A stretch of 64,000 bases of DNA from NCBI GenBank assembly GCA_030345135.1, contig CP128386.1, positions 6,991,001 through 7,055,000 of the forward strand, read 5' to 3'. Shown here one piece after another: positions 38,201 through 46,697 of this stretch (position 1 is its first letter; each line of letters starts with the position of its first letter). The notes under the pieces were generated by a model that was not told where the DNA came from, did no database searches, and saw only the letters and a program-made list of their open reading frames with translations. The DNA is from Chitinophagaceae bacterium DXS (GTDB lineage: Bacteria > Bacteroidota > Bacteroidia > Chitinophagales > Chitinophagaceae). Both the position numbers and the translations under genes were made by a program.

Positions 38201-38388
38201 ATAGACACCGCCTTTGTACATACTTCGGCATTGGCACCTGTATATTTCGCAGATACCACAACGGATGGCGGTACTATGTCAGGAAATTGTGTTACCGGCA
38301 ACGTATATAACGCCAATACACCGAGCAACGTTATGATCAGCGATATTACTAATGATAATACCGGCCTTTTTATAAAAGTCTCAACCAT
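35221..38388 (-). CDS. RND efflux pump, HAE1 (AcrB-like) family
   Basis: 1055 residues, full length. Twelve membrane segments in two halves separated by two large periplasmic loops. The proton-relay Asp motif is visible in TM4 (ALVLAIGIVVDNAIVVVEAV, about 401-420), and the TM11-12 region has LIGLLGKNAILIVEFA. The first porter domain begins VSAKYTGANAEVCTKAV. It should expel hydrophobic or amphiphilic compounds driven by protons. It sits between the adaptor gene (440 bp upstream) and the channel gene (23 bp downstream). Confidence 0.97.
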   Translation of the reverse strand: MVETFIKRPVLSLVISLIITLLGVLALYTLPVTQFPDIVPPSVVVSAKYTGANAEVCTKAVSMPLERAINGVPGMTYMSSVSSNNGTTLIQVFFKVGTDPDQAAVNVQNRVTTVLDELPEEVIKAGVTTEKEVNSMLLYLNIMSKDSTADEEFIYNFADINVLQELKRIDGVGFAEIMGQREYSMRVWLKPDRMMAYNVSAEEVIQALRNQNVEAAPGKTGESSGRTGQPLQYVIKYTGKFFEPEDYKNVVLKASEDGTILKLKEIADVEFGTMSYGMVSKTDGKPSASIMIKQRPGSNARDVINNIKDKMGELKATTFPPGMEYNFAYDVSRFLDASIHEVVKTLFEAFLLVFVVVFIFLQDFRSTLIPALAVPVALVGTLAFMQMLGFSINLLTLFALVLAIGIVVDNAIVVVEAVHVKMSEYHMAPMQATIAAMKEISGALVAITLVMSAVFVPVAFLSGPVGVFYRQFSLTLAFSIVISGINALTLTPALCALMLKHNTSTKKKKSLLQRFYGSFNKAYSNTENKYAKAVSWMAGRKVITLIMFVFFCFATWGVGAILPTGFIPTEDQGIIYVNVTTPSGSTVERTEEVLESIERATRKIDAVENVSTLAGYSLVTEVAGASYGMGMINLKKWEDRKEGVQELITKMQAATKHITDATIEFFPPPTVPGFGNASGFELRLLDKNKSADLTKTAKVAEDFIKELKSTKAIGSAFTSFDASFPQYLIHVDQDMAAKKGVTVDNAMATLQTLLGSYYATNFIRFGQMYKVMVQAYPEYRAKPEDILKLYVKNDRGEMVPYSTFIRLERVYGPEQLTRYNMYTSAMINGDAAAGFSSGQAISTIQKLADEKLPKGYDYEWSGMTREQILSGNQAIYIFIICLVFVYLLLAAQYESFLLPLSVILSLPTGVFGAFFFLKLAGLENNIYAQVALIMLIGLLGKNAILIVEFAIQRRKQGYSILEAAKEGAVSRLRPILMTSFAFIAGLIPLCIASGAGAMGNRSIGIASAGGMLIGTVFGVFVIPGLYVVFATLSEKTRKKKIVIAEKHVHMANSTH

Positions 38389-38828
38389 TGAAATTGTTTT
38401 AAAAGAAAAAAAATTAAAAAGTCAATAGTGAATGGTCAATAGTGAAATGTGAGGCGGCGAACCCTTTTTTGTAAACACGCTTCACTTTGTCAATAGTGAA
38501 TGGTGAAGGGTGAATAGTGAAATGTGTAGCTGCATTTTTATTTTGCAGACAGGTCGATAAACGGGCATTTTCTACGTTATTCTTCGCTGCTACACATTGA
38601 GCATTTCCGATTTGCTAATCAAACTTTCACCGTTCACTATTCACCATTCACTATTCACTTCTTCAATAGTCAAATGTGTAGCAGCGTTCCTATTTTGCAG
38701 ACAGGTTAATAAACGGGTATTTTTTACGTTATTCATAACTGCTACACATTGAGCATTTTTGATTTGTTAATCAAGCTTGCACCTTTCACTATTCACCATT
38801 CACTATTCACCATCACTATTCACCATCA
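38389..38828. repeat. Word array with two 137-bp direct repeats inside the efflux operon
   Basis: Between the adaptor and pump genes. GTGAATGGTCAATAGTG-type words run at 38415-38521; their inverse, TTCACTATTCACCATTCAC, recurs at 38632-38658 and 38784-38828, ending at the adaptor stop. Two direct repeats of equal length (38522-38658 and 38674-38810, 137 bp each, about 17 differences by eye) contain the core TTTTGCAGACAGG and an inner inverted pair TGTGTAGCAGC / GCTGCTACACA. The GCAGACAG core recurs at 53230-53400, so this is a dispersed family. No gene lies in the gap. Confidence 0.8.
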
Positions 38829-39935
38829 CTACATCCCACTCACCTCTTTCGGCGTAATTGCCGTTCCGTCACTCACACTCTGTATACCTTCATATACAAT
38901 TTTATCTCCGGTTGAGAGTCCGGTTTTTACTATATAGTAATTGTCGATCCTTGTTCTTGGTACAAAGCTTTTCATTTTAACAGTGTTGTCCTGATTCAGA
39001 ACAAATACAAAATTTTTGTCCTGGATCTCCATAACCGCTTTCTGAGGTATCATGATCACTTTGTTAGCAGACGCATTCAGTTCTACCTTACCGCTGGAGC
39101 CATGTTTCAATAACTTATGAGGGTTTGAAAACTTGGCCCTGAATGCAATAGAACCGGTACTTTCATCTATCTCGCCTTCTACTGTTTCTATCAATCCATC
39201 CTGTAAATAACGACTGCCGTCTGCGAGAATAAGTTTTACAGAATCACTATGCGTTGCCTTGTTATGTTGCTTGGATTTAATGTAGTGCAGATACTCGCTT
39301 TCCGATACATTGAAATATGCGTAAACCGTTTGAACATCCGAAACCGTTGTAAGCAAAGCGCCTTCACTTATCAGGCTCCCCAACTTGAACGGTATACGGT
39401 TAATAATACCACTGAAAGGGGCTTTAATACTGGTGTAAGAAAGTTTGAGGCGTGCATTTTCTTCAGCAGAACGTGCTTCGCTAACTTTAGCCTCTGCAGC
39501 TTTCAGTTTGGCTTCAGCCAGCTCCAATTCTGTTTTTGAGATTACATTTTTTTCAACAAGCGTCTTTACTCTTTTTACTTCAAGCTCAGCTGCTTTTGCT
39601 TCGGCCATGGTACTGGAAAGCGTAGCTTTTGCCCTGGATAATTCTACCTGGTATTCTTCATCATTAATTAAGAATAATGTCTGTCCTTTTTTTACTTCTG
39701 CGCCTTCGTCTACCAGGATCTTGTCGAGGAATCCCGGCGCCTTAGCTCTTATCTCCACATTTTGATACGCCTGAATATCGGCCACGTACTGATCAAACAA
39801 CAAAGTGTCTTTCTCTGCAAGTGTGATCACAGGTATTACGGGTGGTTTCATGGCTGTGTCATCCGTTTTCCCGCTCACTTTGCAACTTTCCAACGCTACA
39901 AACAGGGACATGATGAGTATATAATGAAATTTCAT
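38829..39935 (-). CDS. RND efflux periplasmic adaptor (membrane fusion protein)
   Basis: 368 residues from the ATG at 39935, which begins a lipoprotein signal (MKFHYILIMSLFVALESC); a longer upstream frame to 40001 would bury this signal and is rejected. Domains: biotinyl-lipoyl hairpin (about 40-75 and 165-195, with VEIRAKAPGFLDKILVDEGA), alpha-hairpin coiled coil (about 80-155), beta-barrel and membrane-proximal domain. It links the RND pump to the outer-membrane channel. First gene of the operon; the 440-bp spacer after it is unusual. The product's last residues, EVSGM, abut the word array. Confidence 0.95.
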   Translation of the reverse strand: MKFHYILIMSLFVALESCKVSGKTDDTAMKPPVIPVITLAEKDTLLFDQYVADIQAYQNVEIRAKAPGFLDKILVDEGAEVKKGQTLFLINDEEYQVELSRAKATLSSTMAEAKAAELEVKRVKTLVEKNVISKTELELAEAKLKAAEAKVSEARSAEENARLKLSYTSIKAPFSGIINRIPFKLGSLISEGALLTTVSDVQTVYAYFNVSESEYLHYIKSKQHNKATHSDSVKLILADGSRYLQDGLIETVEGEIDESTGSIAFRAKFSNPHKLLKHGSSGKVELNASANKVIMIPQKAVMEIQDKNFVFVLNQDNTVKMKSFVPRTRIDNYYIVKTGLSTGDKIVYEGIQSVSDGTAITPKEVSGM

Positions 39936-40365
39936 TCGGTTAATTTTTTTAATTAGGCAGAATCCAATGCTGTATGGGAACACAACAAGTATTCTTTTCA
40001 AAAACTGCTGTTAAGTGTTTTAATGATGGGATTTTTTTCTTGCGCAGATAAATGCATGATGCGCTTGTTTGCAGGCTTTATCAATCCTTTTTGACTAACA
40101 CGTACACCGTCTTACATGAGTACGAACAAAACGGGCAGCACAATGAATGTATCCGATAAAACATAATATGGATCTGCTGTAGTTACTTATGTCGTATGAT
40201 AATGGCAGCACAAACATTTACTGAGCCATCTTTTAATACAGCGCAAGCAATACAGAAATTACTGTTGAAATATCGGTTGGAACTAAATCCCATACACTCA
40301 TTCTTCTAAATGCTCAAAACGGGTGCACTTTCATGTTAGAAGAAGGAAGACAGATTAATGGGTAT
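39936..40365. other. Upstream region of the efflux operon
   Basis: 430 bp between the adaptor start and a small hypothetical gene on the same strand. It presumably holds the operon promoter, but no exact TAnnTTTG is seen on the minus strand. No repressor gene (TetR, MarR) lies near, and no open frame longer than about 60 codons was worth keeping. Confidence 0.4.
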
Positions 40366-40779
40366 TCAGAAAGGAGTAAGCCTGAATAGAAAAGTATAGT
40401 AGAACGGTATGACGGCAACTTTGCAAACCTGGAAAGATTGCTTTTTGTCATCGGGAAAGAAGCTTTCATAACTCCAGCCTTGCGCCGGTCTTGCGGCCTG
40501 TGATACATTGTTGCGTACCTGCTGAAGCTTGGGTCTTATTTTATAGAAATTCGTCTCCTGCGGATCAGAGGGATCCTGCAATTCATCAAAGAAAAGTTCA
40601 AATACATCTTCCGGATCATTCTGAGCAAAGACAGCAGCCTTCTGTTTTGTTGAAACAGACTTCGTCTGAAAATGCAATAGTTGTTTGTTATATCCTGAGT
40701 ATCCTTTTAAAAAGAAAAAACTCAGAACAACACCAAACAGTAATCGCCTGATCATTTGTATGTTTCGCTTGTTGCTCAT
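40366..40779 (-). CDS. Hypothetical secreted or membrane-anchored protein
   Basis: 137 residues. An N-terminal hydrophobic segment (about 13-28, RLLFGVVLSFFFLKGYSG) suggests a signal anchor. The middle (QNDPEDVFELFFDELQDPSD, about 53-72) is acidic, and the C-terminus is aromatic and hydrophobic (VCKVAVIPFYYTFLFRLTPF). I recognise no family. It is bounded by spacer on both sides. The coherent composition supports a real gene, but a spurious frame cannot be excluded. Confidence 0.5.
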   Translation of the reverse strand: MSNKRNIQMIRRLLFGVVLSFFFLKGYSGYNKQLLHFQTKSVSTKQKAAVFAQNDPEDVFELFFDELQDPSDPQETNFYKIRPKLQQVRNNVSQAARPAQGWSYESFFPDDKKQSFQVCKVAVIPFYYTFLFRLTPF

Positions 40780-40925
40780 TAAATATCCATGAAAATTTAT
40801 CTATGCAAAAATAGGAAGCATCCTCCTTATTTCTGTTCCGCCAATGTAATATTCGTATTTTATTTTGATTATTTATGACGTTCGTTAATACATAATTTTA
40901 AATATAATTTTTGAAAAAACACGAA

Positions 40926-41282
40926 TTATAGCCAATTGAACAGTCCTTTTTTATCAAATCCAACGTAAATGCCCGTTTCGTCTGACCTGATTTCATATGT
41001 TCTTAAATAGTAACCTTCTCCGGTTACATTCCTTCCATTTTTCAGGCTAAACTTATAACGGTGAAGCGGACAAACAACATTTCCAACAGCATCAATAAAA
41101 CCGTCGGCCAGGATTCCACTGGCGTGGGGACATTTATATGCGCATGCAAAAACCTGGCCGGCATGCCTTGCCAGCGTAATGTGTTTTCCATCAACTTCAA
41201 TGATCAGCATATTGTTATCCTGCCAGAATAGTTCGTTTACTGAATCGGCAATTTTGTGCCATTGCTTTTTTTGTTCACTCAT
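40926..41282 (-). CDS. Rieske [2Fe-2S] ferredoxin-like protein
   Basis: 118 residues from the ATG at 41282. The longer open frame to 41489 reads through a word array (repeated PQT/HLTPP-like residues) and is not credible as protein. Cluster ligands are Cys51 and His53 (CPH) and Cys71 and His74 (CPLH), with the usual spacing, on a Rieske beta fold (about 12-112). No signal peptide, so it is cytoplasmic; it may feed an oxygenase or nitrite-reductase-like enzyme not in the window. The M1 peptidase gene lies upstream on the same strand but is separated by a terminator. Confidence 0.92.
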   Translation of the reverse strand: MSEQKKQWHKIADSVNELFWQDNNMLIIEVDGKHITLARHAGQVFACAYKCPHASGILADGFIDAVGNVVCPLHRYKFSLKNGRNVTGEGYYLRTYEIRSDETGIYVGFDKKGLFNWL

Positions 41283-41294
41283 GGGAGGGCAAAG

Positions 41295-41506
41295 GTAGAG
41301 GTTGTAGGTTATAAGTGGTACGTTGTACGTTGGAGGCGTGAGGTGTGAGGGGTGAGGCGTAAGGACTGGGGTTTGAGGAAGAAGGGTTGAGGTTTGAGGG
41401 GTAAGGTTTGAGGATTGAGGCGTAAGGATTATAAAAAAAGCCCGGCAGATTTTAACCTGCCGGGCTTGTATTTCATTTTCAATTGTCAAATGTCAATTAT
41501 CAATTA
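41295..41506. repeat. Word array around a terminator (Rieske to M1 peptidase)
   Basis: 41295-41430: GTTGTAGGTTATAAG, GGTACGTTGTACGTTGG, then GGTGTGAGGGGTGAGGCG and repeated GGTTTGAGG/GGATTGAGG words, up to the terminator. 41471-41506: TTCAATTGTCAAATGTCAAT words, on the minus strand the tail of the M1 peptidase stop. The two sides use different words, unlike most loci here. Confidence 0.7.
41438..41467 (-). terminator. Terminator of the M1 peptidase gene
   Basis: AAGCCCGGCAG (41438-41448) and CTGCCGGGCTT (41457-41467) form a perfect 11-bp stem with an 8-nt loop, and the left flank AAAAAAA gives a T-run on the minus strand, 40 bp past the peptidase stop. Confidence 0.9.
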
Positions 41507-41508
41507 AA

Positions 41509-43875
41509 CTACTTCTGTGCTGCTTTCTGCATCGGGTTCAATCCTTGAGATTGGCCACGAACAGCCTGCTTCATTTTGTACATGGTAAAGTTGCTTGGTA
41601 CGTCAACTTTTGGCCATGTGTTATTTGTTTCATCAATGTCAGCAGTTTCGCGCATTGGGTCAAGCTTAACTGAAGTAACTTCTTTATCCTTGATAAATAC
41701 TTTGGTTACCTTGTTTTCATCTTTACGCCAGATCTGCGCAGGAATTCTGTCAACTTCTTTAGTGCCGTCAGCAAAAGTCCACTCAACAATAACTGGCATT
41801 ACCAATCCGCCTTTGTTGCTGAACTGCAGTTCGTAAAAATATTTAGAAGCCCATTTTTGTTTTGTTGCTTCGTCAAGCGGTTCAGTAGCCGGAGCTTCAA
41901 CTTTGAATTTGAAAGAAGAATCGTAAGCTTCCTGTCCGCGATCGTAACGATAGTAGAAATCCTGCAGGTCTTTATCCGTCTCAACAAGGAACTTAACGTT
42001 CTTATCTTCCCTGTTTCTGATCTTTGAAATGTCGTCAAAATCGTTCACTGCAGGCTTGTCAATACCTCTTGTACCGTTACCTCTCATTGCCGGCGCTTTA
42101 CCTTCAGTTGCAGCATCCAGGCGGAAAGGCTTAACACTGTCAAGTGCAATATCGCAAACGTCGATGCTATAGAACCATCCTCTCCAGAACCAGTCTAAAT
42201 CTTCACCGCTTGCATCTTCCATTGTTCTGAAAAGATCTGCGGGTGTTGGATGTTTAAATGCCCAGCGTTGCGCATATGTTTTAAAAGCAAAATCAAACAG
42301 TTCGCGTCCCATGATTGTTTCACGTAAGATATTCAAACCGGTTGCAGGTTTAGAATATGCATTAGGGCCGAAACCAATGATGTTTTCACTGTTGGTCATA
42401 ATGGGCTCCAATTGATTTTTAGGAAGCTTCATATAATCAACAATAGTATATGCAGGTCCGCGTTTTGAAGGGAATTTGTTATCATATAACTCTTCAGTCA
42501 GGTACTCAACAAAAGTATTCAAACCTTCATCCATCCATGTCCATTGACGTTCGTCGCTGTTCACGATCATTGGGAAGAAGTTGTGTCCTACTTCGTGAAT
42601 TACAACACCCAGTAAACCGTTCTTCGTTGCTTCACTGTAAGTACCATCTTTTTCAGTACGTCCATAGTTAAAGCAGATCATTGGGTATTCCATACCGTTA
42701 GCGGCTTCAACACTCTGTGCAACCGGGTAAGGATAAGGAATAGTGAAATGAGAGTAAGTTTTAATAGTATGTGCAACCGCTTTTGTAGAAAATTTTCTGT
42801 ACAGGCCGTAAGCTTCTTTACCATAGAAGCTCATGCACATAACTTTCTTCCCTTCTACATCAGCAGCCATCGCGTCCCAAATAAATTTGCGTGATGAGGT
42901 CCATGCAAAGTCGCGAACCATGTTGGCTTTAAATATCCAGGTTTTCTTAGCTGTGCTTTTTTGCGTTTCCGCTTTTTTTGCTTCGTCCAGCGTAAAGATC
43001 TCTAATGGTTCTTTCGCTGTTTGTGCTTTTAACCAACGTGAGTAGTGCGCAGCATCTAATACCTGCTGATAGTTCACACACTCACCTGTTCCACCAACAA
43101 CATGGTCAGCTGGAACAGTCATTTCCACTTTGAAATTTCCGAAAGTCAGTGCAAATTCTCCGCGACCAGTGAACTGGTGATTTTGCCAGCCCTGGAAATC
43201 GCTGTATACGCACAAACGGGGATACCACTGAGCCATTGTAAACAGGTGGTTACCATCTTCAGGGAAAAATTCATAACCGCCGCGACCGCCAAGTTTCATA
43301 CGGTCGGTGATCAGGTAGCTCCAATCAACATTGAAAACAAAAGTCTGCCCTGGCTTCAATACAGTTGGCAGATCTACGCGCATCATTGTTTTGTTGACAG
43401 TAAATTTTAATGGTTTACCGGTAGCATCAGTAATCTTGGCGATCTGATCACCCAATCCATTGTCGCCTTTAGGTTGCTCCATACGTTCCAAAGCTGCAAC
43501 ACTTGCATTTTTGTTCATGGTGCTCCCATCCTGGTAGTTGGCATTGTTTACGGAGCTGTGCTCATTTTCGTCCAGCTGCAACCACAAATAAGTCAGTGGA
43601 TCAGGAGAATTGTTGTAATAAGTGATTTTTTCACTTCCTGTGAGCTTCAGGTTCTTTTCGTCAAGCTCACATTTGATGTCGTAATCTGCGCGCTGCTGCC
43701 AGTATTTCGGACCGGGCGCGCCGCTTGCCGTACGGTACTCATTCGGCGTAGGCAGAATGGTTCCCAGCTGTTCAAACTTATTCCCGTGATTAGACGCGGG
43801 ATTGTTTCGAATGTCCTGGGCATTCGCAGAAACAGCTAACACTATTGCTGTTGTGCAAAAGAGCAGTTTTCTCAT
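41509..43875 (-). CDS. M1-family zinc aminopeptidase, secreted
   Basis: 788 residues from the ATG at 43875, which begins a clean signal peptide (MRKLLFCTTAIVLAVSANAQ); an upstream frame to 43968 is rejected. The gluzincin motif HEVGH is at 427-431, with the third zinc ligand Glu450 in WMDEGLNTF. GMEYP (394-398) stands where aminopeptidases have GAMEN. The N-terminal beta domain (about 60-260) fits M1. It should cleave N-terminal residues of peptides in the periplasm or at the surface. Its start overlaps the 3' end of the HupE-like gene by 86 bp on the same strand, so translation is probably coupled. Confidence 0.95.
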   Translation of the reverse strand: MRKLLFCTTAIVLAVSANAQDIRNNPASNHGNKFEQLGTILPTPNEYRTASGAPGPKYWQQRADYDIKCELDEKNLKLTGSEKITYYNNSPDPLTYLWLQLDENEHSSVNNANYQDGSTMNKNASVAALERMEQPKGDNGLGDQIAKITDATGKPLKFTVNKTMMRVDLPTVLKPGQTFVFNVDWSYLITDRMKLGGRGGYEFFPEDGNHLFTMAQWYPRLCVYSDFQGWQNHQFTGRGEFALTFGNFKVEMTVPADHVVGGTGECVNYQQVLDAAHYSRWLKAQTAKEPLEIFTLDEAKKAETQKSTAKKTWIFKANMVRDFAWTSSRKFIWDAMAADVEGKKVMCMSFYGKEAYGLYRKFSTKAVAHTIKTYSHFTIPYPYPVAQSVEAANGMEYPMICFNYGRTEKDGTYSEATKNGLLGVVIHEVGHNFFPMIVNSDERQWTWMDEGLNTFVEYLTEELYDNKFPSKRGPAYTIVDYMKLPKNQLEPIMTNSENIIGFGPNAYSKPATGLNILRETIMGRELFDFAFKTYAQRWAFKHPTPADLFRTMEDASGEDLDWFWRGWFYSIDVCDIALDSVKPFRLDAATEGKAPAMRGNGTRGIDKPAVNDFDDISKIRNREDKNVKFLVETDKDLQDFYYRYDRGQEAYDSSFKFKVEAPATEPLDEATKQKWASKYFYELQFSNKGGLVMPVIVEWTFADGTKEVDRIPAQIWRKDENKVTKVFIKDKEVTSVKLDPMRETADIDETNNTWPKVDVPSNFTMYKMKQAVRGQSQGLNPMQKAAQK

Positions 43876-44470
43876 GTTGTTTATCTTCTTTTTTAATTGG
43901 GTATCTATCAATAGCCATTTGAAGGGCAAGGGCGGCAATACAACCGCTGAAGAATAACACGTACTCACGACGGTTGATTTTCAGCAGGCGTACGAAAATA
44001 AAAGAAATCAGCAATATGGCAATAACAATAATTATTTGACCAACTTCCAGGCCTAAATTAAATGCAAGTAGCTGAACAATAATGCTTTGATCTCGCCCCA
44101 GCATGCTTTTTAGCAGCGTACTGAATCCTAAACCATGTATTAAACCAAAAAATAATGCATAAAAATATATCAATGGCATGCGTTTGCCGGATACATCTTT
44201 TGCCATACAATTATTTAATGCAGTGATGATTATGGTTACGGCTATGAGAAATTCGGTCCAGTCACGCGAAATATTCAAAATATTTAAAGTACTTAATGCG
44301 AGGGTGATAGAATGCCCAATAGTAAATGCAGTAACCAGTACCAGAATTTTCTTCCATTCGGTTAACGTGTATCTGAGGCAAAGTGCAGCCACAAAAAGTA
44401 TATGATCAATGCCACTAAGGTCTGTTATATGCTCAATGCCTGTTGGGAAGAAAATGCCGAAATCACTCAT
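43790..44470 (-). CDS. HupE/UreJ-family membrane protein
   Basis: 226 residues with about six membrane segments. The N-terminal IEHITDLSGIDHILFVAALCL (about 13-33) and FTIGHSITLALSTLNIL (about 49-65) are the His-containing signatures of HupE/UreJ proteins, thought to import nickel or other metals. The last 29 residues (from about HEKTALLHNSNS) are encoded inside the start of the M1 peptidase gene in another frame and look like a tail that has overrun; family members typically end earlier. It belongs to a frequent Bacteroidota set with an M1 peptidase and DUF6702. Confidence 0.88.
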   Translation of the reverse strand: MSDFGIFFPTGIEHITDLSGIDHILFVAALCLRYTLTEWKKILVLVTAFTIGHSITLALSTLNILNISRDWTEFLIAVTIIITALNNCMAKDVSGKRMPLIYFYALFFGLIHGLGFSTLLKSMLGRDQSIIVQLLAFNLGLEVGQIIIVIAILLISFIFVRLLKINRREYVLFFSGCIAALALQMAIDRYPIKKEDKQHEKTALLHNSNSVSCFCECPGHSKQSRV

Positions 44471-44585
44471 TACTAAAAAAAATTATCGATCTAAAGGCAT
44501 TGATAAAAGTCCGTTAATGGCCTCTACATCGCGCAAAAATTGAAAATTAAACCGCAGCTTTGCAATTCAGAAAAAAATACCACGA

Positions 44586-45074
44586 ATGGCAAATATATTA
44601 TTTCAATGGTTTTCCACAGCATTGCTGGCAGTACTACACCCGTTTTTTGTATCGATGACGGATGTCAACTACAACGGCAAGGATAAGAACCTTGAGATAA
44701 GCGTTCGCATTTTTACAGACGATTTTGAGAACATTCTGTCCACCAACTATAAAACCAAAGTTGACCTTCAAAAACCCTCGCAACAGGCCGAAATGGCCAA
44801 ACTGGTAAATGATTACATTCAAAAACACCTTCACTTTCAGGTAGATGGGAAAAATGTAACCATCTCTTATGTCGGGTTTGAACAACAGGGAGAAAGTACG
44901 TGGACCTATTTCCAGGTAGAAAATATTCCGTCAGTGAAGAAGATCGCTGTGTTTAATTCACTTTTACATGATTACAAAAAGGAGCAAATAAATATGCTTC
45001 ACCTTAAAGCAAACGGGAAAGAACAGAGCTATAAGCTGGACTACCCCAACACTCAGGCCGCCTTTGATTTTTAG
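44586..45074 (+). CDS. DUF6702 family protein
   Basis: 162 residues with an N-terminal hydrophobic segment (about 5-20, LFQWFSTALLAVLHPFFV). The HPFFVSMTDVNYN start and LEISVRIFTDDFENIL (about 35-50) are characteristic of DUF6702, a small envelope protein of unknown function widespread in Bacteroidota. It is divergent from the HupE-like and M1 peptidase genes, its usual neighbours, so the three may cooperate. It converges with the CNNM gene, with only 2 bp between the stops. Confidence 0.85.
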   Translation: MANILFQWFSTALLAVLHPFFVSMTDVNYNGKDKNLEISVRIFTDDFENILSTNYKTKVDLQKPSQQAEMAKLVNDYIQKHLHFQVDGKNVTISYVGFEQQGESTWTYFQVENIPSVKKIAVFNSLLHDYKKEQINMLHLKANGKEQSYKLDYPNTQAAFDF

Positions 45075-45076
45075 GA

Positions 45077-46378
45077 CTATTCTTCATCCTCGCCCTTTTC
45101 TGCTTTTTTTGATTTCAGGGTAACCAGCAATTTATCAATGCGATGGTTATCCATATCAACTATTTCAAATGTAAAGCCCCGCCATTCAAGTTTATCGCCG
45201 GTTACAGGTATGCGTTCAAGCTCGTGGAGAATAAATCCGGCAAGTGTGTCAAATTCATGTTCGCCTTCATGCATCCATTCTGTTTTTTCAAAATGGCTTA
45301 GAAAATCATAGAACGGAATTTGTGCGTCAACCAGGTAGCTGCCGTCGTCACGTTTTACGATCACATAATCGTCCTGATCAGGTTGCGGCATGTCACCGAC
45401 AATGGCTTCCAAAATGTCGTTTATTGTAATAATACCCTGCAATGATCCATATTCATCCACAATAAACGCGTAATGCGTTTTGGTCATTTTAAATTTCTCA
45501 AGTAGCTGGTAAGCAGAGTTATTCTCCGGAACATACATAGCAGGTTGCACAAGTGCACTCAACGGCGTAGCGTTATCTTCAGCAAAAAGCTGCTTTAAAA
45601 AGACAACTCCTTTTACGTCATCAATATGCCTGTCGCAAATCGGGTAGACAGAGTACGTTCCCTCCTGGGTTGTTTTCTTAACTTCTCCTACTGTCGTGTG
45701 GAGGTCAAACCATACAATATCCTTCCTGTGCGTCATAAGCGAAGTGATATTTCTGTCACCTAAATGGAACACACGTTCAATAATTTCCTGCTCCGCTTCT
45801 TCAATAGCACCCTGTTCTGTTCCTTCGCTTATGATGGCTTTGATTTCTTCTTCAGTTACTTGCGATTCACTTTGTTTAATTCCGAATATTTTAATGATGA
45901 GGTTAGTTGATTTAGTCAACAACCATATAAAAGGGTAAGTGAGGTAAGTAACAAGGCGCATGGGTGCGGCCAGCTTTTTTGCTATGCGCTCCGGGTTGCT
46001 TAACCCAATTCTTTTGGGAACCAGTTCACCGATCACCAATGAGAAATAAGTAATGATGATAACAACGATAGCTGTTGCGAGTCCATTGCTGTAGTTTTTA
46101 ATACCATCAAACTTGTTTAAGAAGGCAACTATGTCGCCTTTGATATTCTCCCCCGAAAAAATACCTGTAAGAATGCCTATTAATGTTATGCCAATTTGAA
46201 CTGTTGAAAGAAAAGTGTCGGGACGGCTGGCTAACTCCAGCGCTTCTCTTGCACTGTTATCGCCTTTATTCGCCTGTGCTTCCAATCTGGCTTTACGTGC
46301 TGAAACAAGGGCTATCTCCGCCATTGAAAAAACACCGTTAAGGATGATAAGGCCGAGTATGATGAAAATTTCTACCAT
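45077..46378 (-). CDS. CNNM/CorC-type membrane protein with CBS pair (hemolysin-C-like)
   Basis: 433 residues. Order: DUF21 membrane domain (about 1-190, three to four helices, with GVFSMAEIALVSARKARLE), a CBS pair (about 205-330, with MTHRKDIVWFD and GIITINDILEAIVGD), and a CorC/HlyC C-terminal domain (about 345-425, DGSYLVDAQIPFYDF and AGFILHELERIP). These proteins control Mg2+ or Co2+ export. Despite the 'hemolysin' name no toxin role is implied. Single gene, leftward. Confidence 0.94.
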   Translation of the reverse strand: MVEIFIILGLIILNGVFSMAEIALVSARKARLEAQANKGDNSAREALELASRPDTFLSTVQIGITLIGILTGIFSGENIKGDIVAFLNKFDGIKNYSNGLATAIVVIIITYFSLVIGELVPKRIGLSNPERIAKKLAAPMRLVTYLTYPFIWLLTKSTNLIIKIFGIKQSESQVTEEEIKAIISEGTEQGAIEEAEQEIIERVFHLGDRNITSLMTHRKDIVWFDLHTTVGEVKKTTQEGTYSVYPICDRHIDDVKGVVFLKQLFAEDNATPLSALVQPAMYVPENNSAYQLLEKFKMTKTHYAFIVDEYGSLQGIITINDILEAIVGDMPQPDQDDYVIVKRDDGSYLVDAQIPFYDFLSHFEKTEWMHEGEHEFDTLAGFILHELERIPVTGDKLEWRGFTFEIVDMDNHRIDKLLVTLKSKKAEKGEDEE

Positions 46379-46460
46379 AACTTGTAAAACTAATGAAGAT
46401 AGTTGATAATGTTTGATGTAGGGTTTGGGGATCGGTGAATTTTTTAAAGGCGGAGAGTTG

Positions 46461-46697
46461 GGTGTAAGGTATCAGGTTTCAGGTAACAGGTGAATACCAG
46501 GGCGCTTATATCCCACTCTCCGTGTTCTGCACGCGTTGAATTTTCCATTACCCCAATACTTTATCCCAAACCTGAAACCTAAATCATTATCCAATAGCTA
46601 ACATCTTACGCCTCACACCCCGCTCCTTACCTTATATCTTACGCCTCACACTGATACCTTACACCTGATACCTTGCACCAGATACCTGATACCTTCT
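46461..46697. repeat. Word array in a divergent intergenic region
   Basis: GGTGTAAGGTATCAGG and TTTCAGGTAACAGGTG (46461-46493) face the inverse series at 46568-46697: CCTGAAACC, two copies of TCTTACGCCTCACAC, then CTGATACCTTACACC, CTGATACCTTGCACC and AGATACCTGATACC. The right side ends against the ubiX promoter. This locus has genes pointing away on both sides, so arrays are not limited to gene ends. Confidence 0.75.

Noticed and set aside
40926-41489. Longer Rieske frame starting at 41489
   Set aside because: The added 69 residues are translated word array (Pro/Thr/Leu-rich repeats); the ATG at 41282 gives a normal Rieske protein.
43876-43968. Upstream extension of the M1 peptidase
   Set aside because: The extension lacks a signal sequence, while the ATG at 43875 starts an ideal one.
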